A stretch of DNA of 64,000 bases from Bacteroides zoogleoformans (GTDB lineage Bacteria; Bacteroidota; Bacteroidia; Bacteroidales; Bacteroidaceae), in contig NZ_CP027231.1 of the NCBI RefSeq assembly GCF_002998435.1, forward strand, positions 3,079,001 to 3,143,000, read 5' to 3'. The translations under genes and the position numbers were made by a program. The notes under the pieces were generated by a model, which made no database searches, had not been told where the DNA came from, and saw nothing but the letters and a program-made list of their open reading frames with translations. Positions 37,801-44,153 of the stretch are shown here, one piece after another; position 1 is the stretch's first letter; each line of letters opens with the position of its first letter.

Positions 37801-38615
37801 AGTCGGAAGTGCGCGATGAGGCCTTACGGGCCATCGGCTTGTACAACCTGAAAGATTCTCTTTTCGAACGCCTTTATCGCAACCTGCTCCAATCTTCCGA
37901 TGCCGCCCCGCTTTCTCCGGGAGTCGGTTCCCCGTCTCTTGCCCGTTCTTCGGGCGGTGCTCCTCATTTCGACATGTTGTGCCGTCAGGGGCGCATGAAC
38001 GTGGAGGTGGCGGCCTTTCCCAACCGCGCCTTCTACGGCGGTTTGTTGCAACCCGTCGGTTTGCCCCATCAGCAAGGCAAGCTTGCTCTTTCGCCCGAAC
38101 TGTGCGGCAACGAGTTTGCCCCGTTGCTCACCCGCCGTGTGGCCTTCTTGCCTTCCGAGGCGGAGTCGTCGGGGCAGTCTGCCAAAGTCAATCATTCGGA
38201 GGCGCGGATTGTGGCCCGTCTGGCGGCAGCCGTCCATCGTCAATATGCCTCCTCCTCGGGCTTCGACGCCTCCGCCACTCTGGGCGTCATCACCCCTTAT
38301 CGCAGTCAGATAGCCCTGATAAAGAAAGAACTGGCCGCCATGGGCATCCCTTCTCTGAATGACATCCTTGTAGATACGGTAGAACGCTTTCAGGGCAGCG
38401 AACGGGATGTGATTATCTACTCTTTCTGCGTGAATCGCGCTTACCAGCTGAGATTTCTGGCCAATATGACGGAAGAGAACGGCGTCCCGATTGACCGGAA
38501 ACTGAATGTGGCCCTTACCCGTGCCCGCAAGCAGATGTTCATCACGGGTGTGGTGCCGCTGCTGAAGCTGAACCCCGTCTATGCCAAGCTGCTGGAGGCA
38601 GTGGGGTATGAATAA
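34857..38615 (+). CDS. Dna2-like fusion of PD-(D/E)XK nuclease and superfamily 1 helicase
   Basis: A large cytosolic protein of 1252 residues, coupled to tatC by an 11-bp overlap. The N-terminal third ends in a Cas4/RecB/Dna2-type nuclease core: GRLDYMQRDMSSFIEMKSGKA (Asp353, Glu364, Lys366), then NRVQMLLYQAVLEYAMG with the QxxLY motif. The helicase has motif I GPPGTGKT (818-825), Ia LLLSYTNRAVDEI, II AIVDEATQILEP, III IGDHKQLPAVV, V ERFQGSERDVIIYS and VI NVALTRARKQMFITG. Between nuclease and helicase is a Pro/Ala/Ser/Gly linker of four and a half 22-residue repeats (residues 571-677). Expected to process DNA ends or flaps; the real role in Bacteroides is unknown. GC content is higher than in the gene's neighbours. 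Confidence 0.88.
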   Translation: MKNEVREHYELLLAVCREETLPLHLCYRRMRELLEHLCRTQMEDGSLQMTDLSARINFVASKAGLTVAEQNRLHTFRLTSNAVMNRRLVPQRESLLRDAKTLAFFIKRLTGEDIPAGLYRLLPRADATYRVEPPAKQRVKRMRVCFQYSDEAYLYVLPADSVTDEPLRVRRNLPGINEEFAETCRLLWRHAQLNLLDVAVDENGILTPSFIILEPDYLIDISSLAECFREYGHHPANYLLARLQSPDNARPLLLGNIANLFLDEWIHAKETPDYQACMKKAFRTYPIELAACADLNDKEKEAEFFADCKRHFENIRRTVTETFRAPGYELDRTDAVLEPSYICEALGLQGRLDYMQRDMSSFIEMKSGKADEYAIRGKIEPKENNRVQMLLYQAVLEYAMGMNHRQVKAYLFYTRYPLLYPARPSWAMLRRVMDVRNRIVAAEYAIQLHNSPHYTAERLKDINPDTLNERRLDNALWKRFLSPSIDAVARQIRSLSPLEQSYFYALYNFITKELYTSKSGDIDYEGRTGAASLWLSTLAEKSEAGEILFDLLIRENHAAAPHKPYLSLSLPSVTPAYSPAASPGVGGDDGLMPAVAPASSPAARLGVGRDDSLMPSVTPEPSSAASPGVGGDDGPMLAVTPASSPAASPGVGGNDGPMPAVTPEPSPEATSGTERDGFSVLSAPVLPNFRQGDAVVLYERNADTDNVANKMVFKGNIEYIADDEVRIRLRVTQQNAGVLPADSRYAIEHDHMDTSSRSMYLGLSSFLSATRRRRDLLLGQRTPEFDSSFSAEIAAAPDDFSRIILKARAARDYFLLVGPPGTGKTSRALRGMVEAFYKEGKQILLLSYTNRAVDEISKALSAIVPAIDFIRIGSEFSCAEAFRPHLMENVLETCVTRRQVRERIAGCHVFVGTVATLSVKTDLFRLKTFDVAIVDEATQILEPQLLGLLCARTPAGEDAIGKFIMIGDHKQLPAVVLQPSVQSEVRDEALRAIGLYNLKDSLFERLYRNLLQSSDAAPLSPGVGSPSLARSSGGAPHFDMLCRQGRMNVEVAAFPNRAFYGGLLQPVGLPHQQGKLALSPELCGNEFAPLLTRRVAFLPSEAESSGQSAKVNHSEARIVARLAAAVHRQYASSSGFDASATLGVITPYRSQIALIKKELAAMGIPSLNDILVDTVERFQGSERDVIIYSFCVNRAYQLRFLANMTEENGVPIDRKLNVALTRARKQMFITGVVPLLKLNPVYAKLLEAVGYE
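36567..36887 (+). repeat. In-frame 66-bp tandem repeat within the nuclease-helicase gene
   Basis: Units start at 36567, 36633, 36699 and 36765, with a partial fifth at 36831. Each encodes 22 residues of the type PSVTP-x-x-SPAASPGVGGDDG-x-M. Because the unit length is divisible by 3, changes in copy number keep the gene in frame. On the other strand the unit contains a segment like GTCATCTCCGCCAACGCCGG, similar in style to dispersed bacterial repeats of the GTCATTCCCGCG type. Confidence 0.93.
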
Positions 38616-38681
38616 GTCCGGGAGGATAGGGGAGGGGCTTTGCCCCATGCCTGTGTAAAGTCTGCGTCGCTTGGGAGAAAA

Positions 38682-38926
38682 CCTGGCGACTCCCGTGCAA
38701 AAAACCGGTGTCTCCCGTGCAAAAACTTGGTGCCTCTCGGGCATAAACTTGGTGACTTCCGTACAAAAACTTGGTGACTTCCGTGCAAAAACTTGGTGAC
38801 ACCCGTGCAAAAGCTTGGCGACTCCCGTGCAAAAACTTGGTGCCTCTCGTGCAAAAACTTGGTGCCTCTCGTGCAAAAACTTGGTGACTTCCGTGCAAAA
38901 ACTTGGCGACTCCCGTGCAAAAACTA
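38682..38926 (+). repeat. Tandem array of eleven 22-bp units
   Basis: A GGTG/GGCG landmark recurs every 22 bp at 38685, 38707, 38729, 38751, 38773, 38795, 38817, 38839, 38861, 38883 and 38905. The unit consists of CTTGGTGACT, then CCCGTGC or a variant, then AAAAA. Substitutions cluster in the middle of the unit. It begins 67 bp after the helicase stop. It is not CRISPR because there are no unique spacers. Confidence 0.95.
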
Positions 38927-38955
38927 TCGGCAGATTAGGGGAAGACCTTTGTTTG

Positions 38956-39039
38956 CACACTGCGTTTATATATCCGCACACTGCGTTTGTATATCCGCGC
39001 ATTGCGTTTATGCGTTCGCGCACTGCGTTTAGAGATTTC
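38956..39039 (+). repeat. Tandem array of four 21-bp units
   Basis: Units start at 38956, 38977, 38998 and 39019, with a CRCAYTGCGTTT core followed by a variable TATATATCCG-type tail. It lies 30 bp after the 22-bp array and is unrelated to it in sequence. Confidence 0.88.
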
Positions 39040-39045
39040 TCCCCG

Positions 39046-39125
39046 GCGACGACAAACTTTTCACCAAGGCGAAGATAAACTTTTCTCCCGTTAGACGATA
39101 AACTTTTCACCGGGGCGACGACAAG
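39046..39125 (+). repeat. Tandem array of three and a half 23-bp units
   Basis: Units start at 39046, 39069, 39092 and (partial) 39115. The core is GCGACGACAAACTTTTC followed by ACC or TCC and a short variable end. It is the third successive array in this intergenic region, again with a different sequence. Confidence 0.85.
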
Positions 39126-39217
39126 AATTGAGGCCGTAGAACGGAACTTTTAATATATATTATGCTTATTTGTTTTCTTTATAGAGCTTCCCGGCAGTAT
39201 CGTATGCGGTGAAACGC

Positions 39218-39300
39218 TATCTTTGCGACACGTTTTTTCATAGAGATTTAGATTTAAGGTTAGAAAAATTGTGGAAGTCGTGAGACTTCCCTTTTTTTTA
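39218..39300 (+). ncRNA. Candidate small RNA: -7 box, about 65 nt, hairpin and T-run
   Basis: TATCTTTG at 39218-39225 is a good -7 box, although no clear TTTG lies 19-21 nt upstream. About 48 nt later a hairpin (GGAAGTC at 39273-39279 with 39284-39290, loop GTGA) is followed by CTTTTTTTT, a textbook terminator. No open reading frame fits in between. It could also simply be a terminator relic, since no plus-strand gene ends close by. Confidence 0.4.
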
Positions 39301-39303
39301 TCT

Positions 39304-39357
39304 GACGGTAAAGCCCCCTGTAAAACAATCGTAATGCTTACAGGGGGCTTTACTGTC
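39304..39357. other. Long stem-loop (20 bp) downstream of trxB
   Basis: GACGGTAAAGCCCCCTGTAA at 39304-39323 pairs with 39338-39357 with one G-U wobble and a 14-nt loop. No T-run follows on either strand, but it lies 130 bp past the trxB stop and may help end or stabilise that transcript. A further hairpin (GGAAGCTG 39358-39365 with 39380-39387), a CTCCCGGGAG palindrome and a T-run follow up to about 39405. The whole 39.2-39.4 kb region is therefore highly structured. Confidence 0.6.
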
Positions 39358-39486
39358 GGAAGCTGCTTGGGTGTTGTTTCAGCTTCCTCCCGGGAGTGTT
39401 TTTTTCGAGAAGTTGGTCTGCCTTTCAAAGGTGGCGTGGCGGGCTGTGTGACGAAGGGAACCGGACAAATGTACGGAAACCTGTAA

Positions 39487-40434
39487 TCAGAGAAGCCCGC
39501 GGGCCGAAAGGTATCTTTCCGCTTCGATTGCGGCCTGACAGCCGGTGCCGGCGGCCGTAATGGCCTGACGATAATGGGGGTCGGCCACGTCTCCGGCGGC
39601 AAATACTCCCGGCACTTTGGTGCGTGGGGTTCCCGCCTCGGTGACGATATAGCCTACTTCATCCGTCTCCAAATAGGGCTTGAATATATCCGAGTTTGGT
39701 TTATGTCCTATGGCAAGGAAGAAACCGTCGATGGGCACATCGTAGCGTTTCTCGTCCGGCCGGCCCATGCGCTGCACCAAGTGCACGCCTTCCACACCGT
39801 TTTCGCCATACAGTCCCACTGCGTTATGCTCGAACAGCACTTCTATTTTTTCATGTTGCATCACGCGCTCTTGCATAATCTTGGAGGCGCGAAGGTAGGG
39901 CTTGCGTACTATCAGGTAGACTTTGGAGGCCAGCCCGGCAAGGTATACCGCTTCTTCGCAGGCGGTATCTCCGCCTCCCACAACGGCCACGGTCTTCTTG
40001 CGATAAAAGAAACCGTCGCAAGTGGCGCATGCGCTGACTCCCATGCCGGCGTATTTCTTTTCGTCTTCCAATCCCAGATACTTTGCCGCGGCGCCGGTAG
40101 AAATAATCAGTGTCTCTGTTTCTATGGTCTTTTCTTCGTCTATCGTAATCTTATAAGGGGCTTTGCTCAGGTCGGCGGCGGTAGCTACGCCATACCGCAA
40201 ATCTGCGCCGAAACGTTCGGCCTGCTTCCGCAAATCTTCCATCAGTTCAGGGCCTCCTATCCCTTGCGGATAGCCCGGGAAGTTTTCCACCTCGGTGGTT
40301 GTGGTCAACTGGCCGCCGGGTTGCAATCCGGCGTAGAGCACGGGCGAAAGGTTGGCTCGGCCTGCGTATATAGCGGCCGTATAGCCGGCAGGTCCGGAAC
40401 CGATAATCAAACATTTTACTTTTTCTGTTTCCAT
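39487..40434 (-). CDS. trxB: Thioredoxin-disulfide reductase
   Basis: A cytosolic FAD/NADPH flavoenzyme of 315 residues that reduces thioredoxin. The FAD-binding motif is IIGSGPAGYTAAIYAGRA near residue 10. The redox pair is Cys136/Cys139 in GVSACATCDGFFYRKK, with the NADPH motif VVGGGDTACEEAVYLA after it, and the C-terminal FAD segment is PGVFAAGDVADPHYRQ. It is last in an ftsK, lolA-like, trxB series. Between it and the lolA-like gene lies a copied fragment of the latter. Confidence 0.96.
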   Translation of the reverse strand: METEKVKCLIIGSGPAGYTAAIYAGRANLSPVLYAGLQPGGQLTTTTEVENFPGYPQGIGGPELMEDLRKQAERFGADLRYGVATAADLSKAPYKITIDEEKTIETETLIISTGAAAKYLGLEDEKKYAGMGVSACATCDGFFYRKKTVAVVGGGDTACEEAVYLAGLASKVYLIVRKPYLRASKIMQERVMQHEKIEVLFEHNAVGLYGENGVEGVHLVQRMGRPDEKRYDVPIDGFFLAIGHKPNSDIFKPYLETDEVGYIVTEAGTPRTKVPGVFAAGDVADPHYRQAITAAGTGCQAAIEAERYLSARGLL

Positions 40435-40481
40435 GATTATTGTCTTTTTTTGTTATGTATTCTTTTTAACGTCCGCGAAAC

Positions 40482-40519
40482 GGCAGCCGTGAGCTTTCTC
40501 ATCGCAAGTCAATCAGTTC
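40482..40519. repeat. 38-bp direct repeat, copy of the 3' end of the LolA-like gene
   Basis: Identical over 38 bases to 40553-40590, which covers the last codons of the LolA-like gene and its downstream flank. The copies are 71 bp apart start to start. The copy carries the last codons and stop but lies beyond the functional stop, so it is non-coding; a small tandem duplication made it. Confidence 0.93.
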
Positions 40520-40569
40520 ACCAGCTGAAGGAATGGAACGAAAGTCTCTCCGGGCAGCCGTGAGCTTTC

Positions 40570-41208
40570 TCATCGCAAGTCAATCAGTTCGGCTGTCGGA
40601 TATGCCTTTTTGTCAAAAACGAAAAGGCTGTCGGGATATGTCTGTCCGGTCTGATAAGAATGGATGATGATGACTGTCGCGTCTCCTTGTCGCTGCGCCA
40701 TGCTGATGTGTGTGGGCCGATATGTGTCTTTCGTCACATAGAGGATGATGCACTGCGGGTTCTTCTTCCGTTCCGTGGCGGTCAGCACTATTTTATAAAG
40801 CGATTTGAGCCGGGGGGTGTCCGTATCACCCATTTTCAATCTATATCCTTGTTCGTAAAGCGATAAGAGGGCGTATGGATTGATGCTTTGCAATTCTTCG
40901 GGTGTGGGTTCGGACACATTTACTTCATCTGAAGCGGAAAGGTAGCTCCATTGCGTATGCCCGTCGAACCAGGTCTTTGCTCCATCTGCCTCTAAGAGGA
41001 ATTTGTCTCCCTTCAGACGAATGGTGCCGGCAGAGGAGCCTTCGGGGGCCCTCACCGTAAAAGAGATTTTAACTCCTCCTGATTTTCTGAATGTCTCGGC
41101 GACACGGTCGAGCACTTCTTTGGCATCCGGCTGCTGCGCCACGATGGGCAAAGCGACGGCGGACATCCATATACAGAACAAAAGGCGATTGATTTTCAAC
41201 ATTTCCAT
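40570..41208 (-). CDS. LolA-like outer-membrane lipoprotein carrier
   Basis: An exported protein of about 212 residues with signal [23 protein letters not shown] (initiation at Met1 or Met3). The mature part matches the LolA half-barrel: helix [21 protein letters not shown], strands [27 protein letters not shown] and [22 protein letters not shown], the last being a strong LolA-family mark in Bacteroidota. It probably shuttles lipoproteins or other lipids through the periplasm. It follows ftsK by 55 bp, a gene order common in this phylum. Confidence 0.86.
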   Translation of the reverse strand: MEMLKINRLLFCIWMSAVALPIVAQQPDAKEVLDRVAETFRKSGGVKISFTVRAPEGSSAGTIRLKGDKFLLEADGAKTWFDGHTQWSYLSASDEVNVSEPTPEELQSINPYALLSLYEQGYRLKMGDTDTPRLKSLYKIVLTATERKKNPQCIILYVTKDTYRPTHISMAQRQGDATVIIIHSYQTGQTYPDSLFVFDKKAYPTAELIDLR

Positions 41209-41263
41209 TCATTTTTGCCGAACAAGGATGTATTCCCTATCCGCGTTCTAATTAAAACACGAT

Positions 41264-43741
41264 TTATTGCAAATTGTTCAGGCGCATTTCCAAGTCATTC
41301 TCGTCTATACAGAGTACGTCGCGAGGTTTGCTGCCTTGTGCCGCCCCTACTATTCCGGCTTTCTCCAGCTGGTCCATGATGCGTCCGGCACGGTTATAGC
41401 CGATGGAGAATTTCCGCTGGATAAGCGAGGTGGAGCCTTGTTGATGGATGACCACCAGACGGGCAGCGTCTTCGAACAAGGGGTCCAGGCGCCCCATATC
41501 GACATCTCCCAAGTCGCCGCCGGCATTCTCGTCAACGTATTCCGGCAGGTAGAAGGCGGTGGGGTATCCTTGCTGACGGGCAATGAAATTGGTTATTTCC
41601 GCCACTTCGGGGGTATCGATGAAAGCGCACTGCACACGCACCGGATTGGCACCTTGCAGGAACAGCATATCGCCTCGTCCTATCAGCTGATTGGCTCCCG
41701 GACGGTCGAGGATGGTGCGCGAATCGACCATTGCCGACACACGGAACGCTATACGGGCCGGGAAGTTGGCTTTGATCGTACCCGTAATGATGTTGGTGGT
41801 AGGCCTTTGCGTAGCGATTATCATGTGGATACCCACGGCACGCGCCAACTGGGCGATACGGGCAATGGGCAGTTCCACATCCTTGCCGGCCGTCATGATC
41901 AGGTCGCCAAACTCGTCGATGACCACCACGATGTAGGGCATGAACTTATGCCCCTTCTCGGGATTCAGGCGACGGTTGATGAACTTCTCATTATACTCTT
42001 TGATGTTACGCACATGGGCGGCTTTCAGCAAATCGTAACGGGTGTCCATTTCCACACAAATGGAGTTCAGGGTTTGCACCACTTTCGTCACATCCGTGAT
42101 GATGGCATCTTCTCCATCCGGCAATTTGGCAAGGAAATGATGCTCGATGACGGAATAAATGCTGAACTCCACTTTTTTGGGGTCTACCAACACAAACTTC
42201 AGTTGCGCCGGATGCTTCTTGTATAACAAGGAGGTGATGATGGCATTCAGCCCCACAGACTTACCCTGACCGGTGGCGCCTGCCACAAGCACGTGAGGCA
42301 TCTTGCACAAATCTACCATAAAGACCTCGTTCGTAATGGTCTTGCCAAGTGCAATGGGCAAGTCATAGGTAGCCTCCTGAAATTTCTTACTGCCTATGAT
42401 GCTTTGACCGGAAACGATTTTCGGGTTGGAGTTAGGTACTTCGATACCGATGGTTCCCTTGCCCGGTATAGGGGCTATGATGCGGATGCCCAATGCGGAG
42501 AGGCTGAGGGCGATATCGTCTTCCAGTCCTCGGATTTTGGCAATACGCACGCCTTGTTCGGGGGTGATTTCATAAAGCGTCACGGTAGGCCCCACCGTAG
42601 CCTTGATGGTGCTGATTTCTATGCCGAAGCTGCGCAAGGTGTTGATAATCTTATCCTTGTTGGCGTTCTGTTCTACCATATCGATTGTGGGCCCGTTGTC
42701 GTCATAATGTTTCATGAGGTCTATCGTCGGGTAATGGTAGTTCTCCAAATCCAGGCAAGGGTTGTAGGGCTCTGTCTCTTTCCCTACATATTCTTCCTCT
42801 TCCGTTGTTCCCACTTGGAATGCCGGTTCTTTTTCTTCCGGATGTTCCCGCAGAGAAAGTTCCGGCTCAGGAGTCTCGATAGTCATAGGGATATCTGCGT
42901 CTTTTGTCGGAAAAGTTTTGTCTTTCGCGTCAGTGCCTCCTAAGTCAAGGGTAATTTCATCCTGGGGGTCATCCTCCTCTTCGGGCTGAATCGTCTTTTC
43001 CTCTCTTACGGTCGCGGCTTCCGCAACGGACTTTTCTTCTTCCACTCCCCAAGACGTCTTAAATTCTTCCGGAGTTTCGCCCGGCAGACTTTCCGCCTTC
43101 TGCTTGCGCTTCAAGAAGCTAAGAGAAAGCAGTTTGCGCAACCAAATAATGGTTTTGGCACTCAGATAGATAAGAAAACAGATGGCTGTCACCAATAATA
43201 GCATCCATACACCCGGCACTCCCACTTGCGATGTCAGCCAATTACTTACATTGTATCCATGCATTCCGCCCAGATAGAGGAAAGAGTCCTTGTATTGGTC
43301 CACAAAAACGAAACCGAAAAAGACGGAGAACCAAATCAGCAGGAGCGAACAGCCGATAAACCACTTCCACAGGCGTACCGCACGTACTTTCATCAGCTTC
43401 AGTCCGGTTACCGCCAGAAAGACAAGGATGAAGAAAGAAGAAATGCCGAAACAATCGTTGATGAGATAGCTTGCCAACTGTGCTCCGCGAGAACCCGCAT
43501 AGTTCTTCACCCCATTATGGGTAGAGGCCAGCTCCTGTGCATTGCCTCCGTCGAGGATGCTTTGGTCGGCTGCTCCCGTAAAGAAGAACGACGAGAAAGC
43601 AAGCAATAAATAAACAGAGAAGATGACAAGCATCAAGCCTATTACGAAATGCATTGTCTCATTTTTTAATATGGCCGCCACTTTTCTGAAAAACGAAGGC
43701 GACAGCTCTGTATCTTTGACCGTTGAATTTTTTCTTGCCAT
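41264..43741 (-). CDS. ftsK: DNA translocase FtsK
   Basis: An 825-residue septal DNA pump that clears chromosome termini and promotes dimer resolution. The N-terminus has four membrane segments (for example HFVIGLMLVIFSVYLLLAF). An acidic linker rich in Glu and Pro follows (about residues 220-330). The motor has Walker A VAGATGQGKSVGLN, Walker B PYIVVVIDEFGDLI and IARIAQLARAVGIHMIIATQRP. The C-terminal gamma winged-helix domain is LVVIHQQGSTSLIQRKFSIGYNRAG, which reads KOPS sites. A promoter box lies just upstream. Confidence 0.96.
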   Translation of the reverse strand: MARKNSTVKDTELSPSFFRKVAAILKNETMHFVIGLMLVIFSVYLLLAFSSFFFTGAADQSILDGGNAQELASTHNGVKNYAGSRGAQLASYLINDCFGISSFFILVFLAVTGLKLMKVRAVRLWKWFIGCSLLLIWFSVFFGFVFVDQYKDSFLYLGGMHGYNVSNWLTSQVGVPGVWMLLLVTAICFLIYLSAKTIIWLRKLLSLSFLKRKQKAESLPGETPEEFKTSWGVEEEKSVAEAATVREEKTIQPEEEDDPQDEITLDLGGTDAKDKTFPTKDADIPMTIETPEPELSLREHPEEKEPAFQVGTTEEEEYVGKETEPYNPCLDLENYHYPTIDLMKHYDDNGPTIDMVEQNANKDKIINTLRSFGIEISTIKATVGPTVTLYEITPEQGVRIAKIRGLEDDIALSLSALGIRIIAPIPGKGTIGIEVPNSNPKIVSGQSIIGSKKFQEATYDLPIALGKTITNEVFMVDLCKMPHVLVAGATGQGKSVGLNAIITSLLYKKHPAQLKFVLVDPKKVEFSIYSVIEHHFLAKLPDGEDAIITDVTKVVQTLNSICVEMDTRYDLLKAAHVRNIKEYNEKFINRRLNPEKGHKFMPYIVVVIDEFGDLIMTAGKDVELPIARIAQLARAVGIHMIIATQRPTTNIITGTIKANFPARIAFRVSAMVDSRTILDRPGANQLIGRGDMLFLQGANPVRVQCAFIDTPEVAEITNFIARQQGYPTAFYLPEYVDENAGGDLGDVDMGRLDPLFEDAARLVVIHQQGSTSLIQRKFSIGYNRAGRIMDQLEKAGIVGAAQGSKPRDVLCIDENDLEMRLNNLQ

Positions 43742-43780
43742 GTTTCTTATATTAAATGTTTATCACATCAGAATAGATTG

Positions 43781-43788
43781 CAAATGTA
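43781..43788 (-). promoter_or_regulatory. -7 box of ftsK
   Basis: TACATTTG on the minus strand, fitting TAnnTTTG, 40 nt before the ftsK start codon. No well-placed TTTG upstream was found. Confidence 0.5.
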
Positions 43789-43954
43789 GTAAAAACTATT
43801 TTCCAATCTGCTGTTTCATTCTTTAATTCTTCCTTATCCGCCACTGATTCATGGCAGGAAACGATGGAGAAACTACATCGGCTCTCCCATATAAAGAGTG
43901 CTGGCACGGCATTGGGAAAACGGTCATTTCTCGTGTCGCAGGGAAGATGCCATA

Positions 43955-44068
43955 ATAAAATCCCCGCTTCGCGATATCACATCGGGAAGCGGGGATCCTT
44001 TTATTCTCATAAAAGTGGTTACGTAATTATGACTAACTAATTCATTCAAATCTGATGTTGCAAAGATA
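43955..44068 (-). ncRNA. Candidate small RNA upstream of ftsK
   Basis: On the minus strand a promoter reads TTG (44089-44091), 20 nt, TATCTTTG (44061-44068). About 60 nt later comes an 11-bp GC-rich stem (GAAGCGGGGAT pairing with ATCCCCGCTTC; plus coordinates 43986-43996 and 43960-43970), followed by TTTTATTAT. This would make a transcript of about 100 nt with no open frame. ftsK has its own promoter further on, so this is an independent unit or a leader with an early terminator. The hairpin also has CCTTTTATT on the plus-strand side and may act in both directions. Confidence 0.5.
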
Positions 44069-44153
44069 CGGCGCCGGCAGATAGTGTGCAATCCCTTAAA
44101 TTAGGTATAATGGAAGAATGCAGTCATTATAATTAGGTAAGAACGCTTGAAAA

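Noticed and set aside
38682..38926. CRISPR array
   Set aside because: Units are directly adjacent with a 22-bp period and no unique spacers; no cas genes are present.
37824..39110. 428-codon minus-strand frame that includes 22-residue protein repeats
   Set aside because: The repeats come from the 22-bp array read in rotating frames; all three minus frames stay open there, and the rest is antisense to the helicase.
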